Source: Chishuiella changwenlii
GTDB lineage: Bacteria; Bacteroidota; Bacteroidia; Flavobacteriales; Weeksellaceae
Length of the DNA stretch: 64,000 nucleotides
Direction: 5' to 3'
NCBI RefSeq assembly: GCF_900142565.1
Contig: NZ_FRBH01000007.1
Coordinates: forward strand, 241,185-305,184
Both the position numbers and the translations under genes were made by a program. Shown piece after piece: positions 43,595 to 53,797 of the stretch. The stretch's first letter is position 1; each line of letters begins with the position of its first letter. The notes below the pieces were generated by a model that saw nothing but the letters and a program-made list of their open reading frames with translations, was not told where the DNA came from and searched no databases.

Positions 43595-44890
43595 ATGAAT
43601 CCATTAATTGAAGAATTGACTTGGAGAGGACTGGTTCACAATATAATGCCAGGAACAGAAGAACAACTAAATAAAGAAATGACTTCTGGTTATGTAGGAT
43701 TTGATCCTACTGCAGATTCTCTTCACGTAGGAAGTTTAGTTCCTATTTTCTTATTGGTTCATTTACAAAGACATGGTCATCGTCCAATCGCATTAGTTGG
43801 TGGAGCAACAGGATTTATTGGAGATCCAACAGGAAAAGCAGCAGAAAGAAGTTTATTAGATGTTGAAACACTTAATCATTATGTAGAAGGAATTAAAGGG
43901 CAGTTAGCTCGTTTCTTAGATTTTGACTCGAATAATGGAAACTCTGCAATCTTGGTGAATAATTATGATTGGATGAAAGATTTTTCATTTATTGATTTTG
44001 CACGTAATGTAGGAAAGCATATCACTGTAAATTACATGATGGCAAAGGATTCAGTAAAATCTCGTTTATCTTCAGAATCTAATGTAGGAATGTCTTTTAC
44101 AGAATTTACGTACCAATTAATTCAAGGTTACGATTATGTACATTTGTATAAAGAGCTTGGAGCTAAATTACAAATGGGAGGATCTGATCAATGGGGTAAT
44201 ATTACAACAGGAACAGAATTAATTCGTCGTACTGCACAAGGGGAAGCTTTTGCTTTTACTTGTCCGTTAACTACAAAAGCAGATGGAACTAAATTTGGAA
44301 AGTCTGAAGGAGGAGAAAATATTTGGTTAGATAAAAACAGAACATCACCATATAAATTTTACCAGTTTTGGTTAAATCAAGCAGATGCTGATGCGGAGCG
44401 CTACATTAAAATTTATACATTCTTAGATAAGCAAACAATTGATGAATTAATAGAACGCCATCATCAAGAGCCTCATTTACGTGAATTACAACGTAAATTG
44501 GCAACTGAAATTACGATCTTAGTTCATGGTGTTGATGAATTACGCAAAGCAGAAAAGGCTTCTCAAGTTTTATTTGGTAAATCAACTTCGGAAGATTTAA
44601 AAGAATTAGACGGAGATACTTTTTTATCGGTATTCGAAGGTGTTCCTCAAGCTACAGTTGCTAGAGCAGAAATTGAAGAAGGATTAGATATCATTGCTAC
44701 TTTAGCTGATAAAACAGGTTTTTTAAAATCGAATTCTGAAGCTCGTCGTGAGTTGAAAGCTAATTCTATTTCTGTAAACAAAGAAAAAGTTGGAGAAGAT
44801 TTTTCGTTAACAACAGAGCATTTAATTGCAGATAAGTATGTTTTGTTACAAAAAGGTAAAAAGAATTATTTTATTTTAATTGTAGAATAA
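43595..44890 (+). CDS. tyrS: Tyrosyl-tRNA synthetase
   Basis: Charges tRNA-Tyr. The 431-residue class I synthetase has the HIGH equivalent HVGS in [10 protein letters not shown] and GFIGDPTGK. The tyrosine-specificity region is [20 protein letters not shown], the KMSKS equivalent KFGKS, and a C-terminal S4-like RNA-binding domain (about 355-431). A -7-like TAACTTTA at 43549 supplies its own promoter. It is transcribed alone and converges on trpA. Confidence 0.98.
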   Translation: MNPLIEELTWRGLVHNIMPGTEEQLNKEMTSGYVGFDPTADSLHVGSLVPIFLLVHLQRHGHRPIALVGGATGFIGDPTGKAAERSLLDVETLNHYVEGIKGQLARFLDFDSNNGNSAILVNNYDWMKDFSFIDFARNVGKHITVNYMMAKDSVKSRLSSESNVGMSFTEFTYQLIQGYDYVHLYKELGAKLQMGGSDQWGNITTGTELIRRTAQGEAFAFTCPLTTKADGTKFGKSEGGENIWLDKNRTSPYKFYQFWLNQADADAERYIKIYTFLDKQTIDELIERHHQEPHLRELQRKLATEITILVHGVDELRKAEKASQVLFGKSTSEDLKELDGDTFLSVFEGVPQATVARAEIEEGLDIIATLADKTGFLKSNSEARRELKANSISVNKEKVGEDFSLTTEHLIADKYVLLQKGKKNYFILIVE

Positions 44891-44898
44891 TTAATTAA

Positions 44899-44940
44899 TA
44901 AGTTTTGAGTCGTAAGTTTTAAGTCTTACGTTCTACGGTT
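44899..44940. repeat. Degenerate heptad repeat
   Basis: Six consecutive 7-base units: TAAGTTT, TGAGTCG, TAAGTTT, TAAGTCT, TACGTTC, TACGGTT. A second, exact heptamer array of a different sequence lies at 57902. Confidence 0.6.
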
Positions 44941-44981
44941 AACGCTTAATGAGGTTTAAAGATCTTTAAGCGTTAATCGTA
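44934..44981. terminator. Long hairpin between convergent tyrS and trpA
   Basis: A 16-bp stem (TACGGTTAACGCTTAA against TTAAGCGTTAATCGTA, one G-T) with a 16-base loop. It lacks a clean T-run, so its job as a terminator for tyrS or trpA is uncertain. Confidence 0.45.
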
Positions 44982-44994
44982 AACTCATCACATT

Positions 44995-45762
44995 TTATTT
45001 CAAACTATCAATATAGCTTTTAATTGCTTGAGATATATTTCCATTTGCTTGTTTTAATACTCTTAGAAAAGCACTTCCTATTATTGCTCCATTCGCATAA
45101 TTCCAAGCTTTCTCCACATCTTCCTTTGTAGAAATTCCAAACCCAATTTGATGAGGTTTTGTTAGTCCTAAAGATTTTATATTTTCTAAGAAATCCTCGT
45201 TATAATTAGATGTTGTAGCACCAGTTGTTGCAGAACTAGAAACAATGTAAACAAACCCACTTGTTGCATCATTAATTTCTTTAATTCTTTTCTCACTTGT
45301 TAATGGTGTAATTAAAAAAGTTACTTTCTGATTGTACTTTTCAAATAATGCTTTATGCTGTGCTAAATAAATCTCATAAGGCATATCTGGTAATATTAGA
45401 CCTGAAACACCCGATGCTTCACAATTTTGTAAGAATTTTTCTAAACCAAATGTCATTACTTGGTTGTAATAACCCATTAAAACAATTGGTGCTGAAATTT
45501 CCTCTTTTACAGAATTTAATTGTTCAAATAAAATGTCTAAAGTCATTCCATTTGCTAAAGCTTTCTCGCTTGTTTCTTGTATTGTAGGACCGTCTGCTAG
45601 AGGATCGGAATAAGGAATTCCGACTTCTATAATATCGATATTGTTTTTATCTAATTCCTTTAAAATAACAGGGGTATCCAATAAATTTGGATACCCTGCT
45701 GTTGTATATATTGTAATTAGATTTTTATTTTTATAATTAAATAATTGTTCTAATTTATTCAT
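44995..45762 (-). CDS. trpA: Tryptophan synthase alpha chain
   Basis: Cleaves indole-glycerol phosphate to indole and glyceraldehyde-3-P, passing indole to TrpB. The 255-residue TIM barrel has the catalytic Glu and Asp in EVGIPYSDPLADGP, and GLILPDMPYE, a Tyr in FVYIVSSSATTGA and GFGIS. All key residues appear intact. No trpB or other trp gene is adjacent. Instead the gene starts one base after the stop of a secreted EEP-family nuclease, an unusual context. The window does not show whether other trp genes exist. Confidence 0.96.
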   Translation of the reverse strand: MNKLEQLFNYKNKNLITIYTTAGYPNLLDTPVILKELDKNNIDIIEVGIPYSDPLADGPTIQETSEKALANGMTLDILFEQLNSVKEEISAPIVLMGYYNQVMTFGLEKFLQNCEASGVSGLILPDMPYEIYLAQHKALFEKYNQKVTFLITPLTSEKRIKEINDATSGFVYIVSSSATTGATTSNYNEDFLENIKSLGLTKPHQIGFGISTKEDVEKAWNYANGAIIGSAFLRVLKQANGNISQAIKSYIDSLK

Positions 45763-45763
45763 G

Positions 45764-46969
45764 TTATTTTGCTTCTTTTAATAAAATAGTATAAACAGGG
45801 AAGTGGTCAGAATATCCATTTGCACGATAAGTATCTCCACTCCACATACGATTTGGTGAACCTTTGTAAGCACCTTCTGTTGCTTTTAAATAATCTTTAT
45901 TGTATACTTCTGTTTTGTATATTCTGTAAGATGAGTAATCTTTATCTTTTGAAACTAATGAAGATGTAGAGATAAATTGATCGAATAAATTCCAAGCATC
46001 ACGATAAGATAATGTTCCTACACCTTTTTTAAATAAAGGTAACATAGGATTGTAATAACCATTTTCTTTTGTGCTTTTTACATCACCAGCAGGATTAAAA
46101 ACATCTTTAATACTTGCAGATGTTGGATCATCATTAAAATCTCCCATAGCAATAATTTTAGCATTAGGATTTTTCTCTTTTAAGTCTTCAAAAATAGCTT
46201 TCATTGTTTTTGCAGCTTCCATTCTAAATGGTCTTGAAGATGATTCTCCACCACTTCTAGATGGCCAGTGATTTACTAAAAATGTAATTTCTTCTCCATC
46301 TAATATACCTGTAACTTGTAAAATGTCACGCGTATATTTTCTGCTACCATCAGTTCCGTAAATAAAAATAGGATGTGGTTTCGCTTCAGTTACTCTAAAA
46401 CGAGATTTTTGGTATAATAATCCTGTATCAACACCACGAGCATCAAAAGAATTAAAGTGAACAACACCATAATTGTATTTTTTTAATGCTTTACTGTTCG
46501 CAATATCGTCCATTACACCTTTCGTTTCAATTTCACAAAGACCAACAATAACAGGAGCAGATCCAGTTACGTCTGTTCCAAGTTCACTAATTACTTTTGA
46601 AAGATTATTAATTTTTTGGAAATATTTTTCTGTGTTCCATCTTTTATTTCCATTAGGAAGAAATTCTTCTTGTAAAATTAAAGGACGAATAATTTTTTTT
46701 CCTTTAATATTTTCATAAGTATAAGCCTCGTTAAATTCCTCTGTTTTATAATTAGGAATATCTTTTTCTGCTATCTGAATATGATAGTTAGGGTCATTAT
46801 AAGGTAGTGTACCATTAATGTATCCAACAGATTTTATAGTGTCAAATGTATTTTCAACATTATAAAATGCAACAGTTGCACTGGTATATTTATTCTGTGC
46901 ATTTAAGTTTAATGTTAAGAATAAATTAAAAAACAATAATAAAGTTAAAGATTTATTAATTTTAAACAT
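45764..46969 (-). CDS. Secreted endonuclease/exonuclease/phosphatase (EEP) family protein
   Basis: A 401-residue EEP-fold phosphoesterase with a signal peptide (to about residue 25, NLNAQ). Motifs: TVAFYNVENTFDT, VIVGLCEIETKGVM (catalytic Glu), FLVNHWPSRSGGE, MGDFNDDPTS and YSDHFPVYT. It is longer than the cytoplasmic paralogue at 25920. Secretion suggests action on extracellular nucleic acid, phosphodiester or phospholipid head groups. It is divergent from the TonB receptor and DUF5689 lipoprotein genes, which could import its products. trpA follows after one base in the same transcript. Confidence 0.9.
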   Translation of the reverse strand: MFKINKSLTLLLFFNLFLTLNLNAQNKYTSATVAFYNVENTFDTIKSVGYINGTLPYNDPNYHIQIAEKDIPNYKTEEFNEAYTYENIKGKKIIRPLILQEEFLPNGNKRWNTEKYFQKINNLSKVISELGTDVTGSAPVIVGLCEIETKGVMDDIANSKALKKYNYGVVHFNSFDARGVDTGLLYQKSRFRVTEAKPHPIFIYGTDGSRKYTRDILQVTGILDGEEITFLVNHWPSRSGGESSSRPFRMEAAKTMKAIFEDLKEKNPNAKIIAMGDFNDDPTSASIKDVFNPAGDVKSTKENGYYNPMLPLFKKGVGTLSYRDAWNLFDQFISTSSLVSKDKDYSSYRIYKTEVYNKDYLKATEGAYKGSPNRMWSGDTYRANGYSDHFPVYTILLKEAK

Positions 46970-46991
46970 GTGTTAATAGTTAAAGATTTAT

Positions 46992-46999
46992 TAAATTTG
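46992..46999 (+). promoter_or_regulatory. -7 element of the TonB-receptor gene (TAAATTTG)
   Basis: Exact TAnnTTTG about 80 bases before ATG 47079. The predicted leader contains a small hairpin (TCCTAA...TTAGGA at about 47003-47020) of unknown role. Confidence 0.5.
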
Positions 47000-47078
47000 T
47001 TGTCCTAATTTTTTTTAGGAGAATCCATAGCTGAGCTAATTTTTTAGATGGCTAATTTATAAATAAAAATTCGTTTGA

Positions 47079-49808
47079 ATGAACAAATTATTGTTAAGTC
47101 TTTCACTCTTTGCTGCGACTGTTGCTATGGCACAAGCGCAAACAAAGATTACTGGAGTAGCTAAGAATGCTGCTACAGGAGAGGAGGTTTATAACCTCAC
47201 TGTTCGATTGGAAGGTGTGGCAGTTAGTGATGCTGCAATAACTGATCGTATAGGTTATTTTCAATTTGTAGATATTCCTAATGGGACATACAAATTGCAG
47301 GTTTACGGAGTAGGGTACGATCCTTATGAAAAAGAGATCACTGTAGCAGATGAAAAAGAGCTAGATCTAGGTGATATTAAATTAACTTTTAATCCAAACA
47401 CAGCGGAAGTTGGAATTATTACATTAACAGATGATGAATTATCTGATGATGAAAGTACAACAGCTTCAAATTCAGGAATTTTACAATCTTCTCGTGATGT
47501 ATTTGCACGAGTTTCAGCTTACGAATTAGGTTCGTACTGGTTTAAACCAAGAGGTTTAGATAACAAATACAATGACATTCATTTTAATGGAGTTAGAATG
47601 AATAAAATGGATAACGGTCGTGCAACCTTCAACAACTGGGGAGGTTTAAATGATGTAACGCGTCGTCCAGAAGAATTAACTTACGGAATAGAGCCTTCAA
47701 ATTATGCATTTGGAGATTTAGGAGGTGTAACAAATTTTGATACTCGTCCTTCTACTATGCGTAAAGGAACTAGCTTAGCTTATTCTAGTACAAACAGATC
47801 TTACAGAAACCGTGTTATGGCAACTTATAACACAGGTATGATGGATAACGGTTGGGCTTTCATGGTTTCAGGAAGTAGACGTTGGGCAGATGAAGGTCTT
47901 ATTCAAGGAACTTTTTATGATGCTTATGCTTATTTTGTTGGTATAGAGAAAAAGATTAATAATAATCATACTTTAAACTTCACAAGTTTTGGTGCGCCAA
48001 CTCGTCGTGCAACTGGTTCGCCAAATACACAAGAGGTTGTTGATATGAAAGGAATATATTACAATTCTTTTTGGGGATGGCAAGATGGTGAAAAACGTAA
48101 CGAACGTATAAAGAAAACTTTTGAGCCAGTAAATATGTTAACGCACCATTGGGCGATTAACAATAAGTCTAAGTTAACAACAACTTTATCTTATCAATTT
48201 GGTAAAGAAAGTGGTTCTCGTTTAGATTGGTTTGCAGGAAATAATCCTTCACCAGTTTATTACAGAAATTTACCATCTTATATTGCATATAGTGGAGGTA
48301 CTCAATCACAAGTTGATGCTCAAAGAGAGTTATGGACTAGTGGACAAATATCTCAATTAGATTGGGGAAGTTTATATAGAGCGAATGCTTTTCATGGAGA
48401 AAGAGCTGTTTATTGGTTAACTGCTGATGTAAATGAAGATAGAACAGCAACAGCTTACACTAACTTTCAAACAGAATTAGCTCCTAATATTGATGTAACG
48501 ATTGCTGCATCTTATCAAAAAACTAATTCAAAATTATACCGTGAAGTTCAAGATTTGTTAGGTGCTGGATATGTGCTAAACAGAGATAACTTTTCAGGAG
48601 CATCATTTAATGTTTTAGATACTGATTATGTTGCAAGAAAAGGAGATAAGCAAGGGTATAACTATGAAATCAATCGTGATTATGCAGATTTATATGCTCA
48701 ATCTAAAATCAAAGGTAAATACTTAGATGTAACAATCGGTATGAAAACGTCGATGACTAAGTTTTACAGAGATAGTAAATGGATGCATGGTTTATACCAA
48801 GATTCTTCTTATGGAAGAAGTAAAACATACGATTTCATTAACTACGGTGTTAAAACAAATTTCTTAGTAAAATTAGACGGACGTAACTTTATTCAAGCAA
48901 ATGTAATGTATCAAACAGAGGCACCAACTTCTGATGAGATTTTTCCAAATGCTCGTGTAAATAATGTTACAGTTGAGGGTGTAGAAAGTGCGAAAATTTT
49001 CTCGAGTGATTTATCTTATGTTTTAAGAGCTCCTCGTGTAAAAGCACGTGCAACAGCTTTCTATACAAGAACTAAAGATGAAATAGAAAAAGCTTTTGGT
49101 TACATTGATGGAGCTAATGATCAAGTCTTTGTTTCAGAAGTAATGACAGGAGTAGGAAAAGAATACATGGGTACGGAATTAGCAATAGAAGCACAAATAT
49201 TACCTGTATTAACAGTTTCTGCAGTAGCGTCTATTGGTCAATACCTTTATAAAGATAATCCTAATTATAATTTATATTCTGATGACTTCGCGAGATTTGA
49301 AGGGGTTCCTTACAAAGACTTCGGAACGGCATATCTAAATAATTATAAAGTAGGAAATGGACCACAATCTGGTTTCTCTCTTGGATTGGAATACCGTGAT
49401 CCTAAATTTTGGTGGGTTGGAGTTTCTGGAAATTTCTTAGCAAATAATTATATTGATCCAGCTGCATTCCGTAGAACAGTTAATTTCTTTACTGATGCAA
49501 ATGGAGATTTATTAAATGTTAATGAACAAGATTTAAAGAATGTTTTAAAACAGGAGAAATTAGACGACCAATTTATGTTGAATGTTAATCTAGGAAAAAC
49601 TTTCCGTATAGGTAAATATTCTGCAGGTATTTCTGGAACAGTTAACAATGTTTTAAATAACAGAAATTACGTTACAGGAGGATTCGAACAATTAAGAATA
49701 GGTAACTATAACAATGCAATGAATAGTGATTACAGAACACTATTTGGTTCTAGAATGTTCTACGGAATGGGGACAACTTATTTTGCAAACATTTATTTCA
49801 GATTTTAA
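47079..49808 (+). CDS. TonB-dependent receptor with CarboxypepD-regulatory-like domain
   Basis: A 909-residue outer-membrane importer: signal peptide (MAQA/QT), N-terminal carboxypeptidase-regulatory-like domain (about 22-110), and a plug (about 125-240, with the RGLDNKYNDIHFNGVRMNKM strand). A 22-strand barrel ends in IYFRF. Unlike the SusC at 39177 its plug is present. It is followed after 27 bases by the DUF5689 lipoprotein gene. A secreted EEP nuclease is encoded divergently, so uptake of nucleotide- or phosphate-containing products is a reasonable guess. The substrate is not shown by sequence. Confidence 0.9.
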   Translation: MNKLLLSLSLFAATVAMAQAQTKITGVAKNAATGEEVYNLTVRLEGVAVSDAAITDRIGYFQFVDIPNGTYKLQVYGVGYDPYEKEITVADEKELDLGDIKLTFNPNTAEVGIITLTDDELSDDESTTASNSGILQSSRDVFARVSAYELGSYWFKPRGLDNKYNDIHFNGVRMNKMDNGRATFNNWGGLNDVTRRPEELTYGIEPSNYAFGDLGGVTNFDTRPSTMRKGTSLAYSSTNRSYRNRVMATYNTGMMDNGWAFMVSGSRRWADEGLIQGTFYDAYAYFVGIEKKINNNHTLNFTSFGAPTRRATGSPNTQEVVDMKGIYYNSFWGWQDGEKRNERIKKTFEPVNMLTHHWAINNKSKLTTTLSYQFGKESGSRLDWFAGNNPSPVYYRNLPSYIAYSGGTQSQVDAQRELWTSGQISQLDWGSLYRANAFHGERAVYWLTADVNEDRTATAYTNFQTELAPNIDVTIAASYQKTNSKLYREVQDLLGAGYVLNRDNFSGASFNVLDTDYVARKGDKQGYNYEINRDYADLYAQSKIKGKYLDVTIGMKTSMTKFYRDSKWMHGLYQDSSYGRSKTYDFINYGVKTNFLVKLDGRNFIQANVMYQTEAPTSDEIFPNARVNNVTVEGVESAKIFSSDLSYVLRAPRVKARATAFYTRTKDEIEKAFGYIDGANDQVFVSEVMTGVGKEYMGTELAIEAQILPVLTVSAVASIGQYLYKDNPNYNLYSDDFARFEGVPYKDFGTAYLNNYKVGNGPQSGFSLGLEYRDPKFWWVGVSGNFLANNYIDPAAFRRTVNFFTDANGDLLNVNEQDLKNVLKQEKLDDQFMLNVNLGKTFRIGKYSAGISGTVNNVLNNRNYVTGGFEQLRIGNYNNAMNSDYRTLFGSRMFYGMGTTYFANIYFRF

Positions 49809-49835
49809 TCAATTAGTTAGATAAAAAAAAATACA

Positions 49836-51218
49836 ATGAATACAATTTCAAAATTAACAATAGCGGGAGTTTTAAGCTTAGGTTTATTTATCACGCAATC
49901 GTGTGTGCAGGATGACGATTATGCTACACCACCTATTGAATGTGCAGACAAATTAGTCGCAAATATTACTTTACCTGAATTACTTACTAAAATAAATTCT
50001 AATCAAATTCAGTTAGATAGTAATGGAGCAGTTGCAGAAGATTTAGTATTTGATGCTTATGTTATTTCTAGTGACGAAACTGGAAACTTTTACAAAACAA
50101 TATCTATGCAAGATAAAGTAAAAGCTCCAACAGCAGGTATCCAAATAGAAATTGATGGAACAAACTTATATACAGAGTACGCTGTAGGATCAAGAGTTCA
50201 AGTAAACTTAAAAGGATTAGTTGTTGCTAGAGATAGAGGAATTATGAAAATTGGTTCTGTGGATCCTACTTATGCAGTAGGACGTATTCCTTCAGCAAAC
50301 ATGAAGAAATATTTAGTTAGAACTTGTGATCCAATTCAAACTATAGAGCCTAAAGTTGTAGCTAATTTAACAGAAGCTTTAAAAGCAGAAAATTTAAATT
50401 TATTAGTTACAATTAACAATGTACAATTCCAAGATCCAGAAGGAGATAAAACATATGGTGTTGCAGCAACAACTGTAAACCGTCTTTTAATTGATAAATC
50501 AGGTAAAACAGTAGATTTACGTAATTCAGGATATGCAAAATGGTATAATGATGCATTACCAACAACTAGTGGAGCAATTACAGTTGTAGTTAGTATTTAC
50601 AATTCTACTTATCAATTATACATCCGTGATACAAACGATGTTAAATTTGATCAACCTCGTTTTGAAACTGGTGGAGGTACAAATCCAGGAGAAGGAAATA
50701 ATCAAGAAGCTGCAAACTTATTCTTTAAAGGTTCTGATTTTAACAACTGGACTGATTTCTTAGCATCATTAAACTCTTTCAAAGTAACAGCAGGTTTAGC
50801 TGTACAAGGAACAGGAACAGGTAGAGATGGATCTAATTCTTTCTATTTAAATGGAACTACTGGAACTACAAACCCTTATGTTTTCACAGCTACTGCAGGT
50901 ACATTAACTATTCCAGAAAATGCTACAAAAATTACAATGTGGGTGAAAGGAAGTGCTGCTAAATCTTTATCATTTAACCTTGATACAACTTCAGGACGTG
51001 TATTTTATAATGTTGGAGATTTTGGTGCAGCAAATGCAACATTCACATCTCAATCTAGTAATGCATATATCGGAACATTTGATACAAATGGAGAGTGGCG
51101 TTTAATAACACTTAATATTGCTGGACTTACATTAGTAAAAACAGGTGACTTATTTGCTTTAAAAGCAGGTTCAAACACAAAATATGATATTCATATTGAC
51201 AACATCAAAATTGACTAA
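49836..51218 (+). CDS. DUF5689 domain-containing lipoprotein
   Basis: A 460-residue lipoprotein with lipobox near TQSCVQ. Residues about 40-275 match DUF5689 (LPELLTKINSNQI, VFDAYVISSDETGNFYKTISMQD, an OB-like beta region ending YIRDTNDVKFDQPRF). After a Gly/Asn linker (GGGTNPGEGNNQE), residues about 295-460 form a carbohydrate-binding-module-like jelly roll (LFFKGSDFNNWTDFL to YDIHIDNIKID). Such proteins usually sit beside TonB receptors as surface partners, much as SusD does. It ends at the terminator at 51246. Confidence 0.85.
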   Translation: MNTISKLTIAGVLSLGLFITQSCVQDDDYATPPIECADKLVANITLPELLTKINSNQIQLDSNGAVAEDLVFDAYVISSDETGNFYKTISMQDKVKAPTAGIQIEIDGTNLYTEYAVGSRVQVNLKGLVVARDRGIMKIGSVDPTYAVGRIPSANMKKYLVRTCDPIQTIEPKVVANLTEALKAENLNLLVTINNVQFQDPEGDKTYGVAATTVNRLLIDKSGKTVDLRNSGYAKWYNDALPTTSGAITVVVSIYNSTYQLYIRDTNDVKFDQPRFETGGGTNPGEGNNQEAANLFFKGSDFNNWTDFLASLNSFKVTAGLAVQGTGTGRDGSNSFYLNGTTGTTNPYVFTATAGTLTIPENATKITMWVKGSAAKSLSFNLDTTSGRVFYNVGDFGAANATFTSQSSNAYIGTFDTNGEWRLITLNIAGLTLVKTGDLFALKAGSNTKYDIHIDNIKID

Positions 51219-51245
51219 TTAGTTAATTTTAATAAATTATAATTT

Positions 51246-51278
51246 AAAGCCAGAAGATTTATCTTCTGGCTTTTTTTA
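51246..51278 (+). terminator. Terminator of the TonB-receptor/DUF5689 operon
   Basis: AAAGCCAGAAGAT pairs with ATCTTCTGGCTTT, then T-run. Confidence 0.85.
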
Positions 51279-51290
51279 TTATATGGAAAT

Positions 51291-51329
51291 AAAAAAAGCT
51301 GGTTTTACAATTTGTAAAACCAGCTTTTA
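51291..51329 (-). terminator. Terminator of fbp
   Basis: AAAAGCTGGTTTTACAA pairs with its 17-base complement, with A- and T-runs outside. Confidence 0.85.
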
Positions 51330-51346
51330 AAATATTATTCTTTTGA

Positions 51347-52363
51347 TTATTTTAATTCTTCGCGACGCATAAAATCCTCAGCCTTTTCTACCATGTTTTT
51401 AGATCCACAAAAGAAAGGGATGCGTTGGTGTAATTCTGTTGGTTCAATGTCCATAATACGATTAAAACCGTCCGAAGCTTTTCCTCCAGCTTGTTCAGCA
51501 ATAAATGCCATCGGATTACATTCGTATAATAAACGTAATTTTCCATTAGGATTATTTGTTCCACTTGGATAAATGTAAATTCCACCTTTTAGCATATTAC
51601 GATGAAAATCAGAACAAAGAGAACCAATGTAACGAGAAGTATAAGGACGATCTCCTTCATCTGCTTGGCAATACTTAATGTAATCTTTTACACCTTGAGG
51701 GAATTTTACATAATTTCCTTCATTCACCGAATAAATATTCCCATCATCTGGAATTGTCATATTCGGGTGAGATAAATAGAATGTCCCAATTCCCGGATTT
51801 AATGTAAATCCATTTACACCATTTCCTGTTGTATAAACTAACATTGTAGATGTTCCGTAAATTACATATCCAGCAGCGACTTGTTTATTTCCTGCTTGTA
51901 AAAAGTCTTCTATTGTAACAGGTGTTCCTGGTTCTGTAACACGGTGATAAATAGAAAAAATAGTTCCTACAGAAACATTAACATCAATATTAGATGAACC
52001 ATCTAAAGGATCAATTAAAACAACATATTTACTGTTTTTAGAATTTTCTGTCGATTTAATCGAGATAAAATCTTCGTTTTCTTCAGATGCGATTCCACAA
52101 ACAACTTCACGTTGAGATAATGTTTCGATAAATGTATCATTGGCAAAAACATCTAATTTTTGTTGTTTTTCTCCTTGTACATTTTCGTTTCCAAATTCAC
52201 CCAAGATGTTAACTAATCCTGCTTTGTTTACTTTATAGTTTACGACTTTTGTGGCTAATTTTATAGAGCTTAGCAAGCGAGATAGCTCTCCAGTAGAGTA
52301 AATAAAATCTGCTTGATTTTCTATAATAAACTCTCCTAGAGTTTGATGAGAATTTTTTGTCAT
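51347..52363 (-). CDS. fbp: Class 1 fructose-1,6-bisphosphatase
   Basis: Gluconeogenic enzyme producing fructose-6-P. The 338-residue protein has the metal-binding acidic residues in [11 protein letters not shown] and the diagnostic [20 protein letters not shown]. The substrate-binding [20 protein letters not shown] and [19 protein letters not shown] regions are present. ATG 52363 ([13 protein letters not shown]) is preferred over an upstream in-frame start, since the family begins with a similar TLxEFI segment. It is monocistronic and divergent from the aspartate kinase operon. Confidence 0.97.
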   Translation of the reverse strand: MTKNSHQTLGEFIIENQADFIYSTGELSRLLSSIKLATKVVNYKVNKAGLVNILGEFGNENVQGEKQQKLDVFANDTFIETLSQREVVCGIASEENEDFISIKSTENSKNSKYVVLIDPLDGSSNIDVNVSVGTIFSIYHRVTEPGTPVTIEDFLQAGNKQVAAGYVIYGTSTMLVYTTGNGVNGFTLNPGIGTFYLSHPNMTIPDDGNIYSVNEGNYVKFPQGVKDYIKYCQADEGDRPYTSRYIGSLCSDFHRNMLKGGIYIYPSGTNNPNGKLRLLYECNPMAFIAEQAGGKASDGFNRIMDIEPTELHQRIPFFCGSKNMVEKAEDFMRREELK

Positions 52364-52513
52364 AATTGTGTTTTGGTGGTCAAATATCGGAATAAATATG
52401 AGAAATTCAATCATTTCAAACGTTTGAAATGGCTATAATAACATGAATATCATCATATAAATTCTATTTCAAATTTAATTAATTAAGTTCAATAATTAAT
52501 CTTCTACTTTAAT

Positions 52514-52521
52514 TATATTTG
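52514..52521 (+). promoter_or_regulatory. -7 element of the aspartate kinase/olsF operon (TATATTTG)
   Basis: Exact TAnnTTTG, 34 bases before ATG 52556. Confidence 0.65.
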
Positions 52522-52555
52522 CAAGTTATTATTTACAAAAAAATTTTTATAAGAA

Positions 52556-53797
52556 ATGAAAGTTTTCAAATTTGGTGGAGCATCAGTAAAAGATGCCGCT
52601 GGCGTTAGAAATGTAGCAGATTTATTACAATCTGTTGGTTACGAGAATACATGTGTAATTGTTTCTGCTATGGGCAAGACAACAAATGCATTGGAAGAAG
52701 TAGTCAAACGCTATTTTGAAAATGAAGATTTCGAAAAGACAATTAGTGGTGTAAAAGAACAACATATTACTTTGGCGAAAGAGTTGTTTGAGAATCCTAC
52801 AGATGTATCAAACGAGATTTCTCAATTTTTTGATGATATCGTATCATTCTTAAGAAGAAATAAATCGCCAAACTACAGTTATGTTTATGATCAAGTTGTT
52901 TGTTGTGGAGAATTAATTTCTACAAAAATAATCAGTATGTATCTTAATTCAATCAACATTAAAAATGATTGGTTAGACGTACGTGATTATATTAAGACAG
53001 ATGATACTTACCGTGAGGGGAAAGTAAATTGGTCTTTAACGGAACAAAATATTAAAAAAATATCACCAAAAGGGTTATTTATTACACAAGGTTTCTTAGG
53101 GTCTGATTCTAATTTTTTCACAACAACATTAGGTAGAGAAGGATCAGATTATTCAGCTGCAATATTCGCTTACTGTTTTAATGCAGAAAGTATGACGATT
53201 TGGAAAGATGTACCTGGTGTTTTAAATGCAGATCCACGTTATTTTGAAGAAACACAATTGTTAAATCATATTTCTTATGAAGAAGCAATAGAGTTAGCTT
53301 ATTACGGAGCTTCTGTTATTCACCCAAAAACTTTACAACCTTTACAACAAAAAGAAATTCCATTTTTTGTGAAATCTTTTATCAATCCAACAGAGAACGG
53401 AACAGAAGTTGCCAAAGGGGAAGCATTAAGCCCAGAAGTACCTTGTTTTATCTTAAAAAGAGAACAACATTTGGTGCGATTATCAAGTAAAGATTTTTCT
53501 TTTATAACAGAAGATAAATTAAGTGGGATATTTAATCAATTATATGATTATCAGATAAAAGTTAATTTAATGCAAAATTCTGCAATTTCATTATCTTTAT
53601 GTCTAGAAGATAAATACAACAACTTAGATAAGTTTGTTGCCGATATGAACGAAGCCTATAAAGTACAAGAAGAAAACGATGTTTTATTGTATACAATTCG
53701 CCATTTTGATGACAACTCTGATAAAGTTGTTCCAACTGAAAAAGAACTTTTACGTCAAACAGTACGTGAAACATTACAAATTGTTGTTAAAGCTTAG
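52556..53797 (+). CDS. lysC: Aspartate kinase
   Basis: Phosphorylates aspartate, the first step to lysine, threonine and methionine. The 413-residue monofunctional enzyme has the nucleotide-binding KFGGASVKDA at residues 4-13. GREGSDYSAA and WKDVPGVLNADPR mark the kinase domain (1-275), and an ACT-like regulatory tail follows (about 300-400). No homoserine dehydrogenase fusion is present. The stop codon directly abuts the olsF start (TAGATG), so the two are translationally coupled, an unexpected pairing. The symbol is given for the family; the pathway branch is not certain. Confidence 0.92.
   Translation: MKVFKFGGASVKDAAGVRNVADLLQSVGYENTCVIVSAMGKTTNALEEVVKRYFENEDFEKTISGVKEQHITLAKELFENPTDVSNEISQFFDDIVSFLRRNKSPNYSYVYDQVVCCGELISTKIISMYLNSINIKNDWLDVRDYIKTDDTYREGKVNWSLTEQNIKKISPKGLFITQGFLGSDSNFFTTTLGREGSDYSAAIFAYCFNAESMTIWKDVPGVLNADPRYFEETQLLNHISYEEAIELAYYGASVIHPKTLQPLQQKEIPFFVKSFINPTENGTEVAKGEALSPEVPCFILKREQHLVRLSSKDFSFITEDKLSGIFNQLYDYQIKVNLMQNSAISLSLCLEDKYNNLDKFVADMNEAYKVQEENDVLLYTIRHFDDNSDKVVPTEKELLRQTVRETLQIVVKA

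Noticed and set aside
44934..44981. Long hairpin considered as a mobile-element terminal repeat
   Set aside because: No transposase, second end or target duplication nearby. Its position between convergent genes is better explained by transcript ends.
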